From GWE2-42-39 sp963668595 (GTDB lineage: Bacteria; Bacteroidota; Bacteroidia; Bacteroidales; Prolixibacteraceae), in assembly GCA_963668595.1 (NCBI GenBank), contig OY764876.1:2356001-2420000 (forward strand): a stretch of DNA of 64,000 nt, written 5' to 3'. The notes under the pieces were generated by a model. It did no database searches and was not told the origin of the DNA. It was given only the letters and a program-made list of their open reading frames with translations. The position numbers and the translations under genes are program-made. Below, piece after piece: positions 43,722-53,800 of this stretch. The number at the start of each line of letters is the position of its first letter. Positions within the stretch are counted from its first letter, which is position 1.

Positions 43722-45869
43722 TCATTTTGGAAAATTTGCATCATTCTTCAGATTCATTATTTCTTTTTCGTTTAGCGCATAATCGTACATTTTTACCGAA
43801 GCAATGTGCCCGGTAAAATTTTCACCGACATCAGATGCTCCGATAATAATTTTTGCCTTTTTCACCGACGACGTTAATATCATATTCTGCGCATTATCCA
43901 ATGTTCCGTCAACATATACTTTCTCAACAACTCCGTCGAATGTAAGAACAATATGATGCCAGACATTGGCCAATGGAACGGTCTGGTAAGGCATATCGAA
44001 ATGATAATCCAAATGACCTGCTGCGCCATATCCACTACTATTGTAATACAAAGCATTGTAGGAATTGGCCAGCCCCCATTCGGTGCGATCGCACCACGAT
44101 ACCAAACATTCATCAACCTTATTTACTTCCGGATTACGCACCCAAACAGCCACTGAAAATGAACCGTTCCACGATAAGCGTTCCGGAACTGGTTTGTCTT
44201 CAAGCACCAAGGCTCCCTCTGAAAAATCAAAATATTTCGTTCCTGTTTCGTTTTCCTTCCCAATGCTAATTTTTCCGTTCATGATAAAGTTGCCACCAAT
44301 TGATCCGCGATTAGCCACTGACAAAACTGATTCACCCAAAACATTTTGGGCATCCAGATCAACCAACAATTCATGTTTTGCTCGCTCTTCCGGCTCTTTC
44401 ACCGATGGTTGGTTATTTAGCCTTAAAGGTATATCAAACAATTCGTCGTATATTTTAATATCCCACACAGCTGCATACAAGCCTGTTTTCTCTGTTTGCA
44501 ACACTGTCAGCTTCAGATATCGAGCCATCACATCCAGATCGTCAATCATCGGGCTTCCCGAGGTGAGATTTGCCGATTTGTCTGCATAAATTTGCCAATG
44601 CTTTCCATCTGCTGAATATTCAATCTTATACTGATAGTAATAGCTTGCAAATTCGAAATAGGTCATCACTCGACGTACGCGCTTTTCCTTTCCTAAATCC
44701 ACAATTAAATGCTGAGGCAAACTATTGTCTGTCGCTTTCCACATCGTTGAATTATTTTCGTCGATTGCAAACGAGGACTGATATTCATAATCGTATTTCA
44801 ATGATTTCAGGTGATAAAACGACGAAGCCGTTGTTTGCGCTCCTGCTGCCATATTTTCCGGCACATCGGAACATACAAGTCTAGAAATACCAGCAGACGT
44901 AGGAACTACCTTCCTTATTGTTGAATCATTTTCAAAAATAAGACTATCAATACAAACCTGGCGAGCCAGCCCTCCTGCGGTAAACGGGTAGTCGTGACGG
45001 TGATAAACAATGTAGTAATCGTCGCCATTTTTCAGTACCGAATGGTGACCCGGCCCATGCACCGTTTTGTCGGCATTCGTACTCAATATCGGGTTATTCT
45101 TGCCCGGCACAAATGGTCCGTACAGGTTATCAGAATAAGAATATCTCACATTATACGTTTCGTCGTGACACGATGCACCCGAATACATCAAAATATATTT
45201 ACCATTTCGTTTCAGCATGTACGGAGCCTCGAATGGAGCAGGGGTTTGCGAAAGCGGAATATTTTCCGATTCAAACATCTCGTCCATTGTTTCGCGATTG
45301 AGCTGCCCCACCGCATAGCCACCATTGTAATGCACCCAGGTTCCCCAATAAGCATATATTTTTCCGTCGTCGTCCCTAAAAAACTGCGCATCCAAAGAAG
45401 GAAATCCATCCCGGGGATAACCATGAGCAATTACCGGCTTATCGTCTTCGTGCAGCTTCGTCCATGGACCATACGGAGTATCGGAAACATAACCGTAAAT
45501 ATTGCATCCAGCCTGACAGTTGCCAAAATACAGGTAATACCGACTGTCGTCGCCCACAACAATATCGGGAGCCCAAAAATTGCGAAGGTTCACCGATGAG
45601 AGTGACGGAATTTCCATCGTATAATTATACCAGTTTTGTAAATCGTTGCTATACCACAAGGTTGGAGCACCAGAAGCCAGCATTTCGTTATCAGTGGTAG
45701 CATAGATATAAAAAAGATCGCCTATTTTCACAATTGTCGGATCGGCAAACCACCCCGGCAGTATCGGGTTTGAGATGCGATTAACCGCTCCGTTTTTCCC
45801 TCCTTCTCCATACGTCGATATAAATGCAAAAAGGCATAACAGGGAAATATATTCTCGCCACCCAAACAT
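43722..45869 (-). CDS. GH43-type arabinosidase with F5/8C and LamG domains
   Basis: Secreted modular enzyme of about 715 residues. The frame extends to a GTG at 45902, but the ATG at 45869 has an AGGAG-type ribosome site six bases upstream and leads into a signal peptide (YISLLCLFAFISTYG), so it is preferred. The five-bladed GH43 propeller shows the catalytic base in GWFADPTIVKIGD, the pKa-tuning Asp in PSLDAQFFRDDDG, where many relatives have Asp-Pro, and the acid in PFEAPYMLKRNGKY. A discoidin-like F5/8C domain follows (SSFAIDENNSTMWKATDNSLPQ), then a LamG domain (SVAVWVRNPEVNKVDECLVSW, VWHHIVLTFDGVVEKVYVDG). Alpha-L-arabinofuranosidase or beta-xylosidase-type action is expected; context favours arabinose. 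Confidence 0.9.
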   Translation of the reverse strand: MFGWREYISLLCLFAFISTYGEGGKNGAVNRISNPILPGWFADPTIVKIGDLFYIYATTDNEMLASGAPTLWYSNDLQNWYNYTMEIPSLSSVNLRNFWAPDIVVGDDSRYYLYFGNCQAGCNIYGYVSDTPYGPWTKLHEDDKPVIAHGYPRDGFPSLDAQFFRDDDGKIYAYWGTWVHYNGGYAVGQLNRETMDEMFESENIPLSQTPAPFEAPYMLKRNGKYILMYSGASCHDETYNVRYSYSDNLYGPFVPGKNNPILSTNADKTVHGPGHHSVLKNGDDYYIVYHRHDYPFTAGGLARQVCIDSLIFENDSTIRKVVPTSAGISRLVCSDVPENMAAGAQTTASSFYHLKSLKYDYEYQSSFAIDENNSTMWKATDNSLPQHLIVDLGKEKRVRRVMTYFEFASYYYQYKIEYSADGKHWQIYADKSANLTSGSPMIDDLDVMARYLKLTVLQTEKTGLYAAVWDIKIYDELFDIPLRLNNQPSVKEPEERAKHELLVDLDAQNVLGESVLSVANRGSIGGNFIMNGKISIGKENETGTKYFDFSEGALVLEDKPVPERLSWNGSFSVAVWVRNPEVNKVDECLVSWCDRTEWGLANSYNALYYNSSGYGAAGHLDYHFDMPYQTVPLANVWHHIVLTFDGVVEKVYVDGTLDNAQNMILTSSVKKAKIIIGASDVGENFTGHIASVKMYDYALNEKEIMNLKNDANFPK

Positions 45870-45990
45870 TTTGCTCCTTCCTTTCTGATAATTCTTTTTC
45901 ACTGGTATTAAATTTCTTAAATTAATTCCATCGTTTTGTATTCGAATCAGTTATTCTCAATCTCCCCCTATTCCAAACAGATAACTACAT

Positions 45991-47895
45991 CTATTTTATC
46001 GTAATATTGAAAACAAATTCAGTTTTAACGGTTTTTCCTGATTCATATTCATAAACCATCGCCTGACGAACGGTGTATTTGTCGCCCGAAGCACATTTCC
46101 CGGGATACTGCCCAATAGAAAAAGACCAGTTAGTTGCATTGAATTCAGAAAAAACACGGGCATTATCGCCCCAACTGCATACATTTCCATTCGAGTCGAA
46201 CCAGTGCCCGTACCCGTTTGCAGTAGTCGTAGCATTCAATGTACCATTTTTTTCAACTGCATACCATTTTACACTTTTTCCCATTTCCGAAGCAATCTTC
46301 CCTGGCTGAAGAACAAACGCCATAGCCACTTTTGCTTTTTCATCGTTTAACTCCACGGTTGCCCCCGGATAAACAGTGGCACTATACGGAAATTCGACAT
46401 TGAATGTTAGCGTCAAATCTTTAGGTGTTTCACTCCCTGAGAACGCAACATCGCCCAAAAGTCCGGTATTGCTGAACTTTACTTTATAAGGCCATTGATC
46501 GTCATTTTTCTCATTATCGTCCCAGGCATGTGCGGCATAAGAAGTTGGCGCTCCGGTAACAACCAACCACAGTTTATTACAATGTTCCGGTACGGTAAAC
46601 GAAACCGTGTTTTTCGCCCCCTTATTTGTTGGGCCATACATCCGAGTCCCATTTTCGAGCAAAGCAACATAGCCATATCTCCAGCCTTCGCGGGCGGGCT
46701 GTGCTACCTGATTAAATCCGGCAGCATTGGTCATTCCTGTAAATTCAGTTGAAACAACTGTTCCTGCTACAGGTATATTCAATGGAATTACATTGTATCC
46801 GGTTGTTCCGGGGCAACGATTGTAAGCAACCTGATAACTTCCATCTTCAAGCTGGGTTGAGTTAAAAGTTTGCTTCCCGATGTAATTCACTCCTAAATTC
46901 CGGATCGCATCAAAATCCCAGGTTACCATTTTACTCGCAGCCTGAAATATCTCATCGTTAAACTGTTCAACGGTGATCCCGGTGATACGCATGTAGGCCT
47001 GCATGGGATCTTCCGGCTCGCGTGCTTCGCGCCAGATGCGTCCAATCATGTCAATTCCATGTTTTGCACTCCAGTAATACTGAATAAAATAACTGGCATA
47101 GCGATAATCTTCGTGACAAATATGGCGATGATAATTGTTGCAATATTCCGGGAAATGGGACGAATCAAACACCTGATCGGGGTAGCTCTGATAAGCCTGC
47201 CATTGAGCACACTGTTCCCAGAACCCGTTTCCGCCGTTTCCGCCAAACCCATAGCGAAATCCTGCGCCATTCTTTAAATCGCAAAACACCTGATACTGAA
47301 AGCAGTGTCCTATTTCGTGAGCAATCACCGATCCCACCGGATGACAAGTGGACGGGCTAACCCAGAGAGCACCAATTACGTCATCGTACCCGGCTCCGGT
47401 TGCCAGCCATTCTTCCTGATAATTTATGAATATCATCATTTTATATTTATCAAGATTTGATTTTCCAGCACCAAGCTGCGCGAATTTCAACTTATTCACA
47501 TTCATATCGAAAAAACCTTCGGCTTTCAGAAGCAAATCATCAATATCAACCCGATAAGTTTCGGGAATTGCGGCTGAATTTGGATTATTATTACCATAAT
47601 CGGCTCCCCAAAATACAATAAAATGATCGGATTGTTTGCTCCGTCCATAATACCATTTGCTCGTGCTTTTATATAAGTCTATTCCTTTCAGATCCTGAGG
47701 AATATAAATTTTATCGGTATTTATTTTTGAAAGATCGGGCGTTTTAATTGTATCCTTTACCTCCGGATCGACATCCGGATCAAGATTCCCTTTACTACAA
47801 CTGGACATATATACTCCTACAAATAACAGGAACAAAACGATCTGCATCAGATTGATTTGATTCACCTTTTTTCTTATCTTTTTTAAAATCTTCAT
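45991..47895 (-). CDS. DUF6055-DUF4859 lipoprotein with HExxH metallopeptidase motif
   Basis: Lipoprotein of 634 residues (signal IVLFLLFVGVYMSSC, then KGNLDPDVDPE, an acidic stretch typical of surface export). The first 400 residues resemble DUF6055: IFINYQEEWLATGAGYDDVIG, SVIAHEIGHCFQYQ with the zinc motif near residue 190, a Gly-rich loop GFGGNGGNGFWEQCAQWQAY and ITVEQFNDEIFQAASKM. A beta region follows (NKLWLVVTGAPTSY). The end (HWFDSNGNVCSWGDNARVF) is a DUF4859-like module also found twice in the next gene. I infer a surface zinc protease or a protease-fold binding protein that acts on a glycoprotein. Confidence 0.85.
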   Translation of the reverse strand: MKILKKIRKKVNQINLMQIVLFLLFVGVYMSSCSKGNLDPDVDPEVKDTIKTPDLSKINTDKIYIPQDLKGIDLYKSTSKWYYGRSKQSDHFIVFWGADYGNNNPNSAAIPETYRVDIDDLLLKAEGFFDMNVNKLKFAQLGAGKSNLDKYKMMIFINYQEEWLATGAGYDDVIGALWVSPSTCHPVGSVIAHEIGHCFQYQVFCDLKNGAGFRYGFGGNGGNGFWEQCAQWQAYQSYPDQVFDSSHFPEYCNNYHRHICHEDYRYASYFIQYYWSAKHGIDMIGRIWREAREPEDPMQAYMRITGITVEQFNDEIFQAASKMVTWDFDAIRNLGVNYIGKQTFNSTQLEDGSYQVAYNRCPGTTGYNVIPLNIPVAGTVVSTEFTGMTNAAGFNQVAQPAREGWRYGYVALLENGTRMYGPTNKGAKNTVSFTVPEHCNKLWLVVTGAPTSYAAHAWDDNEKNDDQWPYKVKFSNTGLLGDVAFSGSETPKDLTLTFNVEFPYSATVYPGATVELNDEKAKVAMAFVLQPGKIASEMGKSVKWYAVEKNGTLNATTTANGYGHWFDSNGNVCSWGDNARVFSEFNATNWSFSIGQYPGKCASGDKYTVRQAMVYEYESGKTVKTEFVFNITIK

Positions 47896-48042
47896 GTTGC
47901 TAAAATGTATTTGGCTACCGCCTTTTTATTGGTTCAGCTACCTGGAGTGAGAAGTTTCATCAACCCCATCTGATTTAACTGACTTGAAATATGCTGAATA
48001 ATTTTCCCGCTTGCCGGGAATAAGAAATCGCCGGATAAAATT

Positions 48043-48079
48043 TTGTCTTAGCTGAAGCGAAATGCTTCAGCCAAGACAA
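48043..48079 (-). terminator. Terminator-like hairpin after the DUF4859 lipoprotein gene
   Basis: A 16-base stem, paired throughout in minus-strand RNA with one G-U, closes a 5-base loop and is followed on the minus strand by an AAAATTTTAT tract. It lies about 27 bases past the gene's stop. A smaller palindrome CGTTCAT-GATAT-ATGAACG (48085-48103) sits between the stop and the hairpin. A further 6-base hairpin (48004-48020) is nearby. Confidence 0.7.
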
Positions 48080-48105
48080 TTTTGCGTTCATGATATATGA
48101 ACGAC

Positions 48106-49104
48106 TTAATCTAAAATAACAGTGAGTATAAACCTAAAGAAATTCTTTTCATTGCTGGTGTCTTTATAACCAACACTGATAGTAAAAGTGGTACCGGCAG
48201 CTAAAGCTGGAGCACGGCCGATGTACAAAATCTCGTCGGCTGCATTTGTTTCTGCATACAACGAAAAACCAGCTGCATTCCAATTACATACTGCGCCTAA
48301 GTTATTAATCCAGTATCCGGGTGCATTGGCTGTATAAGAACTTGTTTCATCCCATACGCCCGAATCTTTATTCACCATATACATCTTAATTTTGCCTCCG
48401 GCAGTATTCATGTTAGCAAGAAACTCACTTACCGTCATCTGCATACAGGTTTGAATAGTTGAAGCATATTGATTGAAATCAATACCATAGCTATTATAAT
48501 CGCCATCAGGAATATGAATTGTTGCGAGAATAATAGAAGGATCGGTAACCGATATATTAAACAGAAAGCGAACATATTTATCGTAATCCGGACCATTCAC
48601 TGCAAAACCCACATTGAATGCGACCACTGTTCCGGCCATCACTTTCTCGTTCACATTTACGGCAAGTGTTTTTGCGTTTTTATCAATATCAACACTCGCT
48701 GTTTGGGTTGCATCGCCAGCTTCGCAAATTCCTCCGGCTGAATTATAGTACCAGCCCGTTGTTCCTTTTGTCATTGCTGATTTGTCCCAACTTCCCCGAC
48801 TAGTGCTAATATTATAAAAAACCACAGTACCATTTTCCAATCCACTGATTACCTGATCGACACTCATATTCATTTCTTTCTGAAATACTTCGGCATAATC
48901 AGCCAATTGAATAATATGAGCTTCCAAATGGCCTACTGCAAAGTCCATATCCATAGAAATAACGGCTTCTGCATCGGTTCGCAAATATGGGTTTTCGTCT
49001 TCGCCATAGACGTGTTTCTCCACCGCATCTTCAATACTGTCGTTGCAGCTGAAGAATGCACCAGTGAGACCAAGAATTAATATATAAATTATACTTTTTT
49101 TCAT
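48106..49104 (-). CDS. Surface lipoprotein with two DUF4859-like repeats
   Basis: Lipoprotein of 332 residues (signal IIYILILGLTGAFFSC, then NDSIEDAVE, acidic as in surface-exported proteins). Two related halves are visible: TGWYYNSAGGICEAGDA ... YVRFLFNISV and PGYWINNLGAVCNWNAA ... FFRFILTVIL, each preceded by a region with a conserved W (RGSWDKS and SGVWDET). The same module ends the DUF6055 protein in the next gene. Position directly after SusD no. 2 is where SusE/SusF-type surface glycan-binding proteins usually lie, so that is the best guess for its role. No enzymatic motif is seen. Confidence 0.82.
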   Translation of the reverse strand: MKKSIIYILILGLTGAFFSCNDSIEDAVEKHVYGEDENPYLRTDAEAVISMDMDFAVGHLEAHIIQLADYAEVFQKEMNMSVDQVISGLENGTVVFYNISTSRGSWDKSAMTKGTTGWYYNSAGGICEAGDATQTASVDIDKNAKTLAVNVNEKVMAGTVVAFNVGFAVNGPDYDKYVRFLFNISVTDPSIILATIHIPDGDYNSYGIDFNQYASTIQTCMQMTVSEFLANMNTAGGKIKMYMVNKDSGVWDETSSYTANAPGYWINNLGAVCNWNAAGFSLYAETNAADEILYIGRAPALAAGTTFTISVGYKDTSNEKNFFRFILTVILD

Positions 49105-49134
49105 TTGTTTATTTTTTTCAGATACAACAACCGA

Positions 49135-50811
49135 TTAATTTCCATAGCCCGGATTCTGCACCAGGTTCATGTTTCCATCCATAAATGCTTTTGGTATCGG
49201 ATAGATATTGCAATGAACATCAGCAACATCCGTTTCGGCTCGTTTACAGAACCATGATTTCCCGTTGTACACGCTCTGATTTTTTCCGGTAATACGGAAA
49301 CGAATCAGATCCTGACGACGATGATGTTCTGCTACAAATTCCCATGCCAGATCATCCAACAATCCACCAAGTTCAATATCGTCTCCTCCTTCTGTTGTCG
49401 TAATCCAATTATCTTCTTCACCCATTTTCCCTTGGTTTTCGCGATAACCGTAAGCATATACACTTCCTGCTTTTAATTGCTGAACGGTACGAACTGCTTT
49501 TTCAGGATTACTTTTGAATGCTCTTTGACGAACTTGTGTTACAAGATCAGCAGCCGTTTGTTCCGATTCGCCTTTGTATCCTCCTAAACGAAGCAAGCAC
49601 TCGGCTTTAATCATGTATGCATCAGCCAAACGGAAGAAAGGAACATCGTCGTAACTGGTTCCGAAGTCGCCTGGAAGAATCTCGTATTTAATCAAACGAG
49701 CGCCTTCAAACGGATAACACCCCGGGTTATCGATACTGTGTAGTTCTTTGGTGTAAACCAGTGGTTCTCCATCAACCATGATGGGAGCTCCTCCCTGGTT
49801 GTACTGCTGTCCGATTGTCCAACATGCCTGATAACGGCCATCAGCAGCATCGTAGGTATCCAGGAACTGAGGCAAAACAGCGCTACCACCGGTTGCCCAT
49901 CCATTGAAATTCCACACCGCACGTCCGGCGGTATGAATCCATTTATTGGCATAATAGTTTCCACCAGCGTATTTTTCTTCGTACGGAATACCGAAAATAA
50001 TTTCCTTACATGCTGAAATATTTTCTTTAAAACAGTCTGAATAATTTGCGGCAAGGGTAAATTTTCCGCTATTAATCACTTCGTTTACTTCGTCAATTGC
50101 TTTTCCGAAATACGAATTATCGGCGAAATTATTGAACCACGCATTGTGATTCAGGTACATTTTTGCCAGAATCATATTCACGGTATAGTTATTAATTTGC
50201 CCCATACCATTGTCCTCGCCGCACTTGCCTTTAATTGCAGTTAGTTCACTGATAATAAAATCCCATGTTTCCTGAGGAGTAGCCTGTTCAGGCAACCATC
50301 CGGCCGGATGATCGTAAGTAGTGTCCAGCGGGATATTGCGGAACAAATCAAACAAAATATAATAATACAGTGCGCGATAGCCTCTCAATTGAGCTACAGC
50401 TGCTTCCGACGATTTCACAGCCTCATCGGCCAGCAATTTATTACAGGCATTGATACCCGAATAAGCACCATCCCATGCAGTCCAGAAGTGCCCTATCTGA
50501 GAATGGAATTCATGCTTATGCATTGACACGTACAAGTCACCCCAGCCAATTCCGATACGATAAGGAGTACAGTACAAATCCGATGATTCTTCCTGAATAT
50601 CGCAATATCCATTCCAGCCCCAGTAAACGCTACGCAAGCTGCTATAAACAGGAGCAAACATACTGGCGGCATCTTTCTCTGTGAACTCATATTTTTCGGC
50701 AGCAATGGTATCGTAAATTGTTTCATCCAGATTGGTACAGCTATTAAACGAAACCACCGAGGCGCTGCCTAAAACTAATGCTAAAATTGATTTATATATT
50801 TTCTTTTTCAT
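49135..50811 (-). CDS. susD: SusD/RagB family glycan-binding lipoprotein no. 2
   Basis: Surface lipoprotein of about 558 residues. The ATG at 50811 is preferred over 50838 because the latter would overlap SusC and because MKKKIYKSILALVLGSASVVSFNSC is a complete lipoprotein signal. SusD landmarks: GAYSGINACNKLLADEAV, LRGYRALYYYILFDLFRNIPLDTTY, FFRLADAYMIKAECLLRLGG and LAWEFVAEHHRRQDLIRFRITG. The ending IYPIPKAFMDGNMNLVQNPGYGN is characteristic. It lies 13 bases after SusC no. 2 and is followed by the DUF4859 lipoprotein. Confidence 0.95.
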   Translation of the reverse strand: MKKKIYKSILALVLGSASVVSFNSCTNLDETIYDTIAAEKYEFTEKDAASMFAPVYSSLRSVYWGWNGYCDIQEESSDLYCTPYRIGIGWGDLYVSMHKHEFHSQIGHFWTAWDGAYSGINACNKLLADEAVKSSEAAVAQLRGYRALYYYILFDLFRNIPLDTTYDHPAGWLPEQATPQETWDFIISELTAIKGKCGEDNGMGQINNYTVNMILAKMYLNHNAWFNNFADNSYFGKAIDEVNEVINSGKFTLAANYSDCFKENISACKEIIFGIPYEEKYAGGNYYANKWIHTAGRAVWNFNGWATGGSAVLPQFLDTYDAADGRYQACWTIGQQYNQGGAPIMVDGEPLVYTKELHSIDNPGCYPFEGARLIKYEILPGDFGTSYDDVPFFRLADAYMIKAECLLRLGGYKGESEQTAADLVTQVRQRAFKSNPEKAVRTVQQLKAGSVYAYGYRENQGKMGEEDNWITTTEGGDDIELGGLLDDLAWEFVAEHHRRQDLIRFRITGKNQSVYNGKSWFCKRAETDVADVHCNIYPIPKAFMDGNMNLVQNPGYGN

Positions 50812-50824
50812 TTTTTCAATCGTT

Positions 50825-53800
50825 TTAGAAAGTAACATTTACACCGAATGTATAAGAACGGATTACCGGGTATTTATCACGACGGTCGATACCAGCTGAG
50901 CGAGCATCTCCATTCGAGAGTTCCGGATCCAAACCATCATAACCAGAAATGGTTAATAAGTTATTTCCTGAAATGTACGCGCGAACATTTTTCACGTATT
51001 TGTTTTCGCGCAGCGGAACAGTGTAACCCAAGGTAATGTTGGTCAATTTCACATAATCTCCTTTTTCGAGGTAATAACTGACAATGGTTTGCTTTTGTGC
51101 CGACGACAAGGTGTATTGTCCTCCGTAAGGAGCATCCTGAACTGATCTCAATCGGTTGTAGGCAATTGAGTTGTTTTCGTAGAAAGCACGAGGTTCATTC
51201 AGAATTTTGAATCCCAGCTGACTGGTAAGTTGCAGATTCAGGTCAAAATTTTTATAGATGAAAGTATTATTCCAGCCCAAATAGATTTTGGGAAGACCAT
51301 GTCCCAAATATTGACGATACTTGTCGTTATTCAACATGTTGTCAGTAAATTCTTCGGCTTCGCCTGTTTCCGGATTTTCAATCATCCAAAGTCCGTTTTC
51401 AGAAACACCAACCGATTTCAATCCAAAGAAATTACCTACTGATTTTCCCACTTCCAAACGGTGAGTCGCAATACTAATAGGTTCGCCACAACCACCTTCA
51501 TCATGCTCATTCGCAGTTTCATAGAGATCATTCGACAAACTCAACAGTTTATTTTCGTTATGCGATGCAGTAAGACTTGTTTGCCATTTGAAACTACCAC
51601 TTTTTACAGGCGTTGCATCAATGGCAAGTTCAATACCCCGATTACGCATTTCACCAACGTTTGCCAAGGTTTGCGAATACAAGTTCGGAGGAGTTGGCAC
51701 ATCGAACCACCATAACATGTCGGATGTTTTTTTCGAATACACATCGATGGACGCATTCAATCGTTTATCCAATACACTGAGGTCAACCCCAATGTTATAT
51801 TCGGTTGATTTTTCCCATTTCAAATCAGGGTTCGGATTTGATGCAACCACCAACCCTGGCTTCCATTCTCCATCTTCGTAATAATACGAACTTCCCAAAT
51901 TATAGCGAGTCAGCGAAATATATGAGCCACTTGGAATTACACCGGTAACCCCCACTCCTGCTCTCAGCTTCAGGTTATCCAGCCAGTCCATATTTTCCAT
52001 AAAACTCTCGTTGCTGATTGTCCATCCAAGAGAGGCCGATGGGAAATTACCCCATTTGTGATTTTCACCAAATTTTGAAGAACCTTCGCGACGCATACTC
52101 AGCAATACATTGTATTTGTTGGCATAGCCGTAGCTGATACGTCCGAAGAAACCAATCAGTTTATTATCGTTCTTGTAACTCCCCATCCCTGCTTTTCCTT
52201 TTTTCAGCGCCGAACCAACTCCGATGTTGTTATACAGGAAAAAGTCGTTCTGGAAGTCGTAGTTATTCGCATTAAATCCCTCATTTACATTGTACTGATA
52301 ACTGTATCCAACCAATGCATTAAAACGGTGATTTTTCCAGCTGGCATCATATTTCGATGTAAATTCCATATTGTCAGTACGACTATCTCCCATCGAATGA
52401 TAAGCATAGCCAGTATGATTTTCCATTTTTTGGCTGTAATATTCTGAGGTATAATATCCTTTATCGTGTCCTTTCGAGCGACGAGTAGCCAACATCAGGT
52501 TGGTTTGCCATCCTTTAATTGGCTCCAGCGTAATATTTCCGGTCATACGAGTCCATTCCGAATCATAATTTCCATCACGCTCTTTAATCATCCCAATAGG
52601 ATTGTAGTAATAGTTAACCTGGAAATTTTCGTAATACGATCCGTCTTCACCCCAAATTGGTTCGGTTGGGTTACGAATGATGGCCTGTCGGTAAATATTT
52701 GAAGCACCGTCAACACTTGCATTGGTAGCACTGTTTTCATGCAATCCTTTTACCATATTCAGATTGATTTTCAACATATCGTTCATCATCCAATGCGACA
52801 TATCGAAACTCATTTTCATCTCTTCGTTGTAAGTATCAATAATTACCCCTTCTTCTTTTCGGTAAGTGAAATCGGCCGAATAAGTCGATTTGTCTGTTCC
52901 TCCGGAAATATTGAAGTTGTGATTGTGCGTAAATGCATTTTGAGAAACTGCATCCAACCAATCAGTATCATAACCTTTGTCTTTAAAACTGGTCATTCCT
53001 TTGCGAACTTCGGAAGAGCTCATAAAATCGAGCGTTTTGCCAAACTGCGACACAGCAACATAGCCAGAGTAGCTCGCATTGGTTTTAGCATTGCGACTTC
53101 CTGCTTTAGTGGTAATCAGAATTACCCCATTCGCACCTCTGGTACCATAAATAGCAGCAGCAGAAGCATCTTTCAACACATCAATAGACGCAATATTTTC
53201 AGGAGCAACAGTTCCTAGACTGCCCTGGATTCCATCAATCAACACCAGTGGTGTTGAACTTCCTTCCAGCGAAATAACGCCACGCAGGCGAATGGTTGAT
53301 TCGGCATTGGGGTCACCACTACCTTTGGCAATAGTTAAACCGGCAACTTTTCCTTTTATCAATTCAGCTGCATCCTGAATTTTACCATTTAAGAAATCTT
53401 CCGATTTTACACTGGTTACAGCACTGGTTACATCGCCTTTACGCTGAACACCATAACCAATTGCAACCACTTCTTCGATGCCAAATGTTTCGTCTTCCAT
53501 TACCACATCAATCTTCGATTTTCCCTGCACAGCAACTTCTTTCATTTTCATTCCGACGAAAGAAAAAACCAATACAGCATCACCGGGTACGTCCGACAAA
53601 TTATAGGTTCCGTCGGCATTGGTAACTGTTCCGCTATTCTGGCCTTTTACCATTACCGCAACTCCGGGTAAAGGTTGTCCTCCCTGGTCTTTTACTTTTC
53701 CTGAAATAGAAATAGCTTGCTGCAAAGCCTCTGCTGAATCATTCAGATACAACATGATGTGTCGGTTAATAATCTTATACGAAACATTTGTTCCCCGGAA

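Noticed and set aside
44994..45599. Plus-strand frame of 201 codons inside the GH43 gene
   Set aside because: It is antisense to the GH43 catalytic domain, whose motifs are intact; basic composition is typical of a shadow frame.
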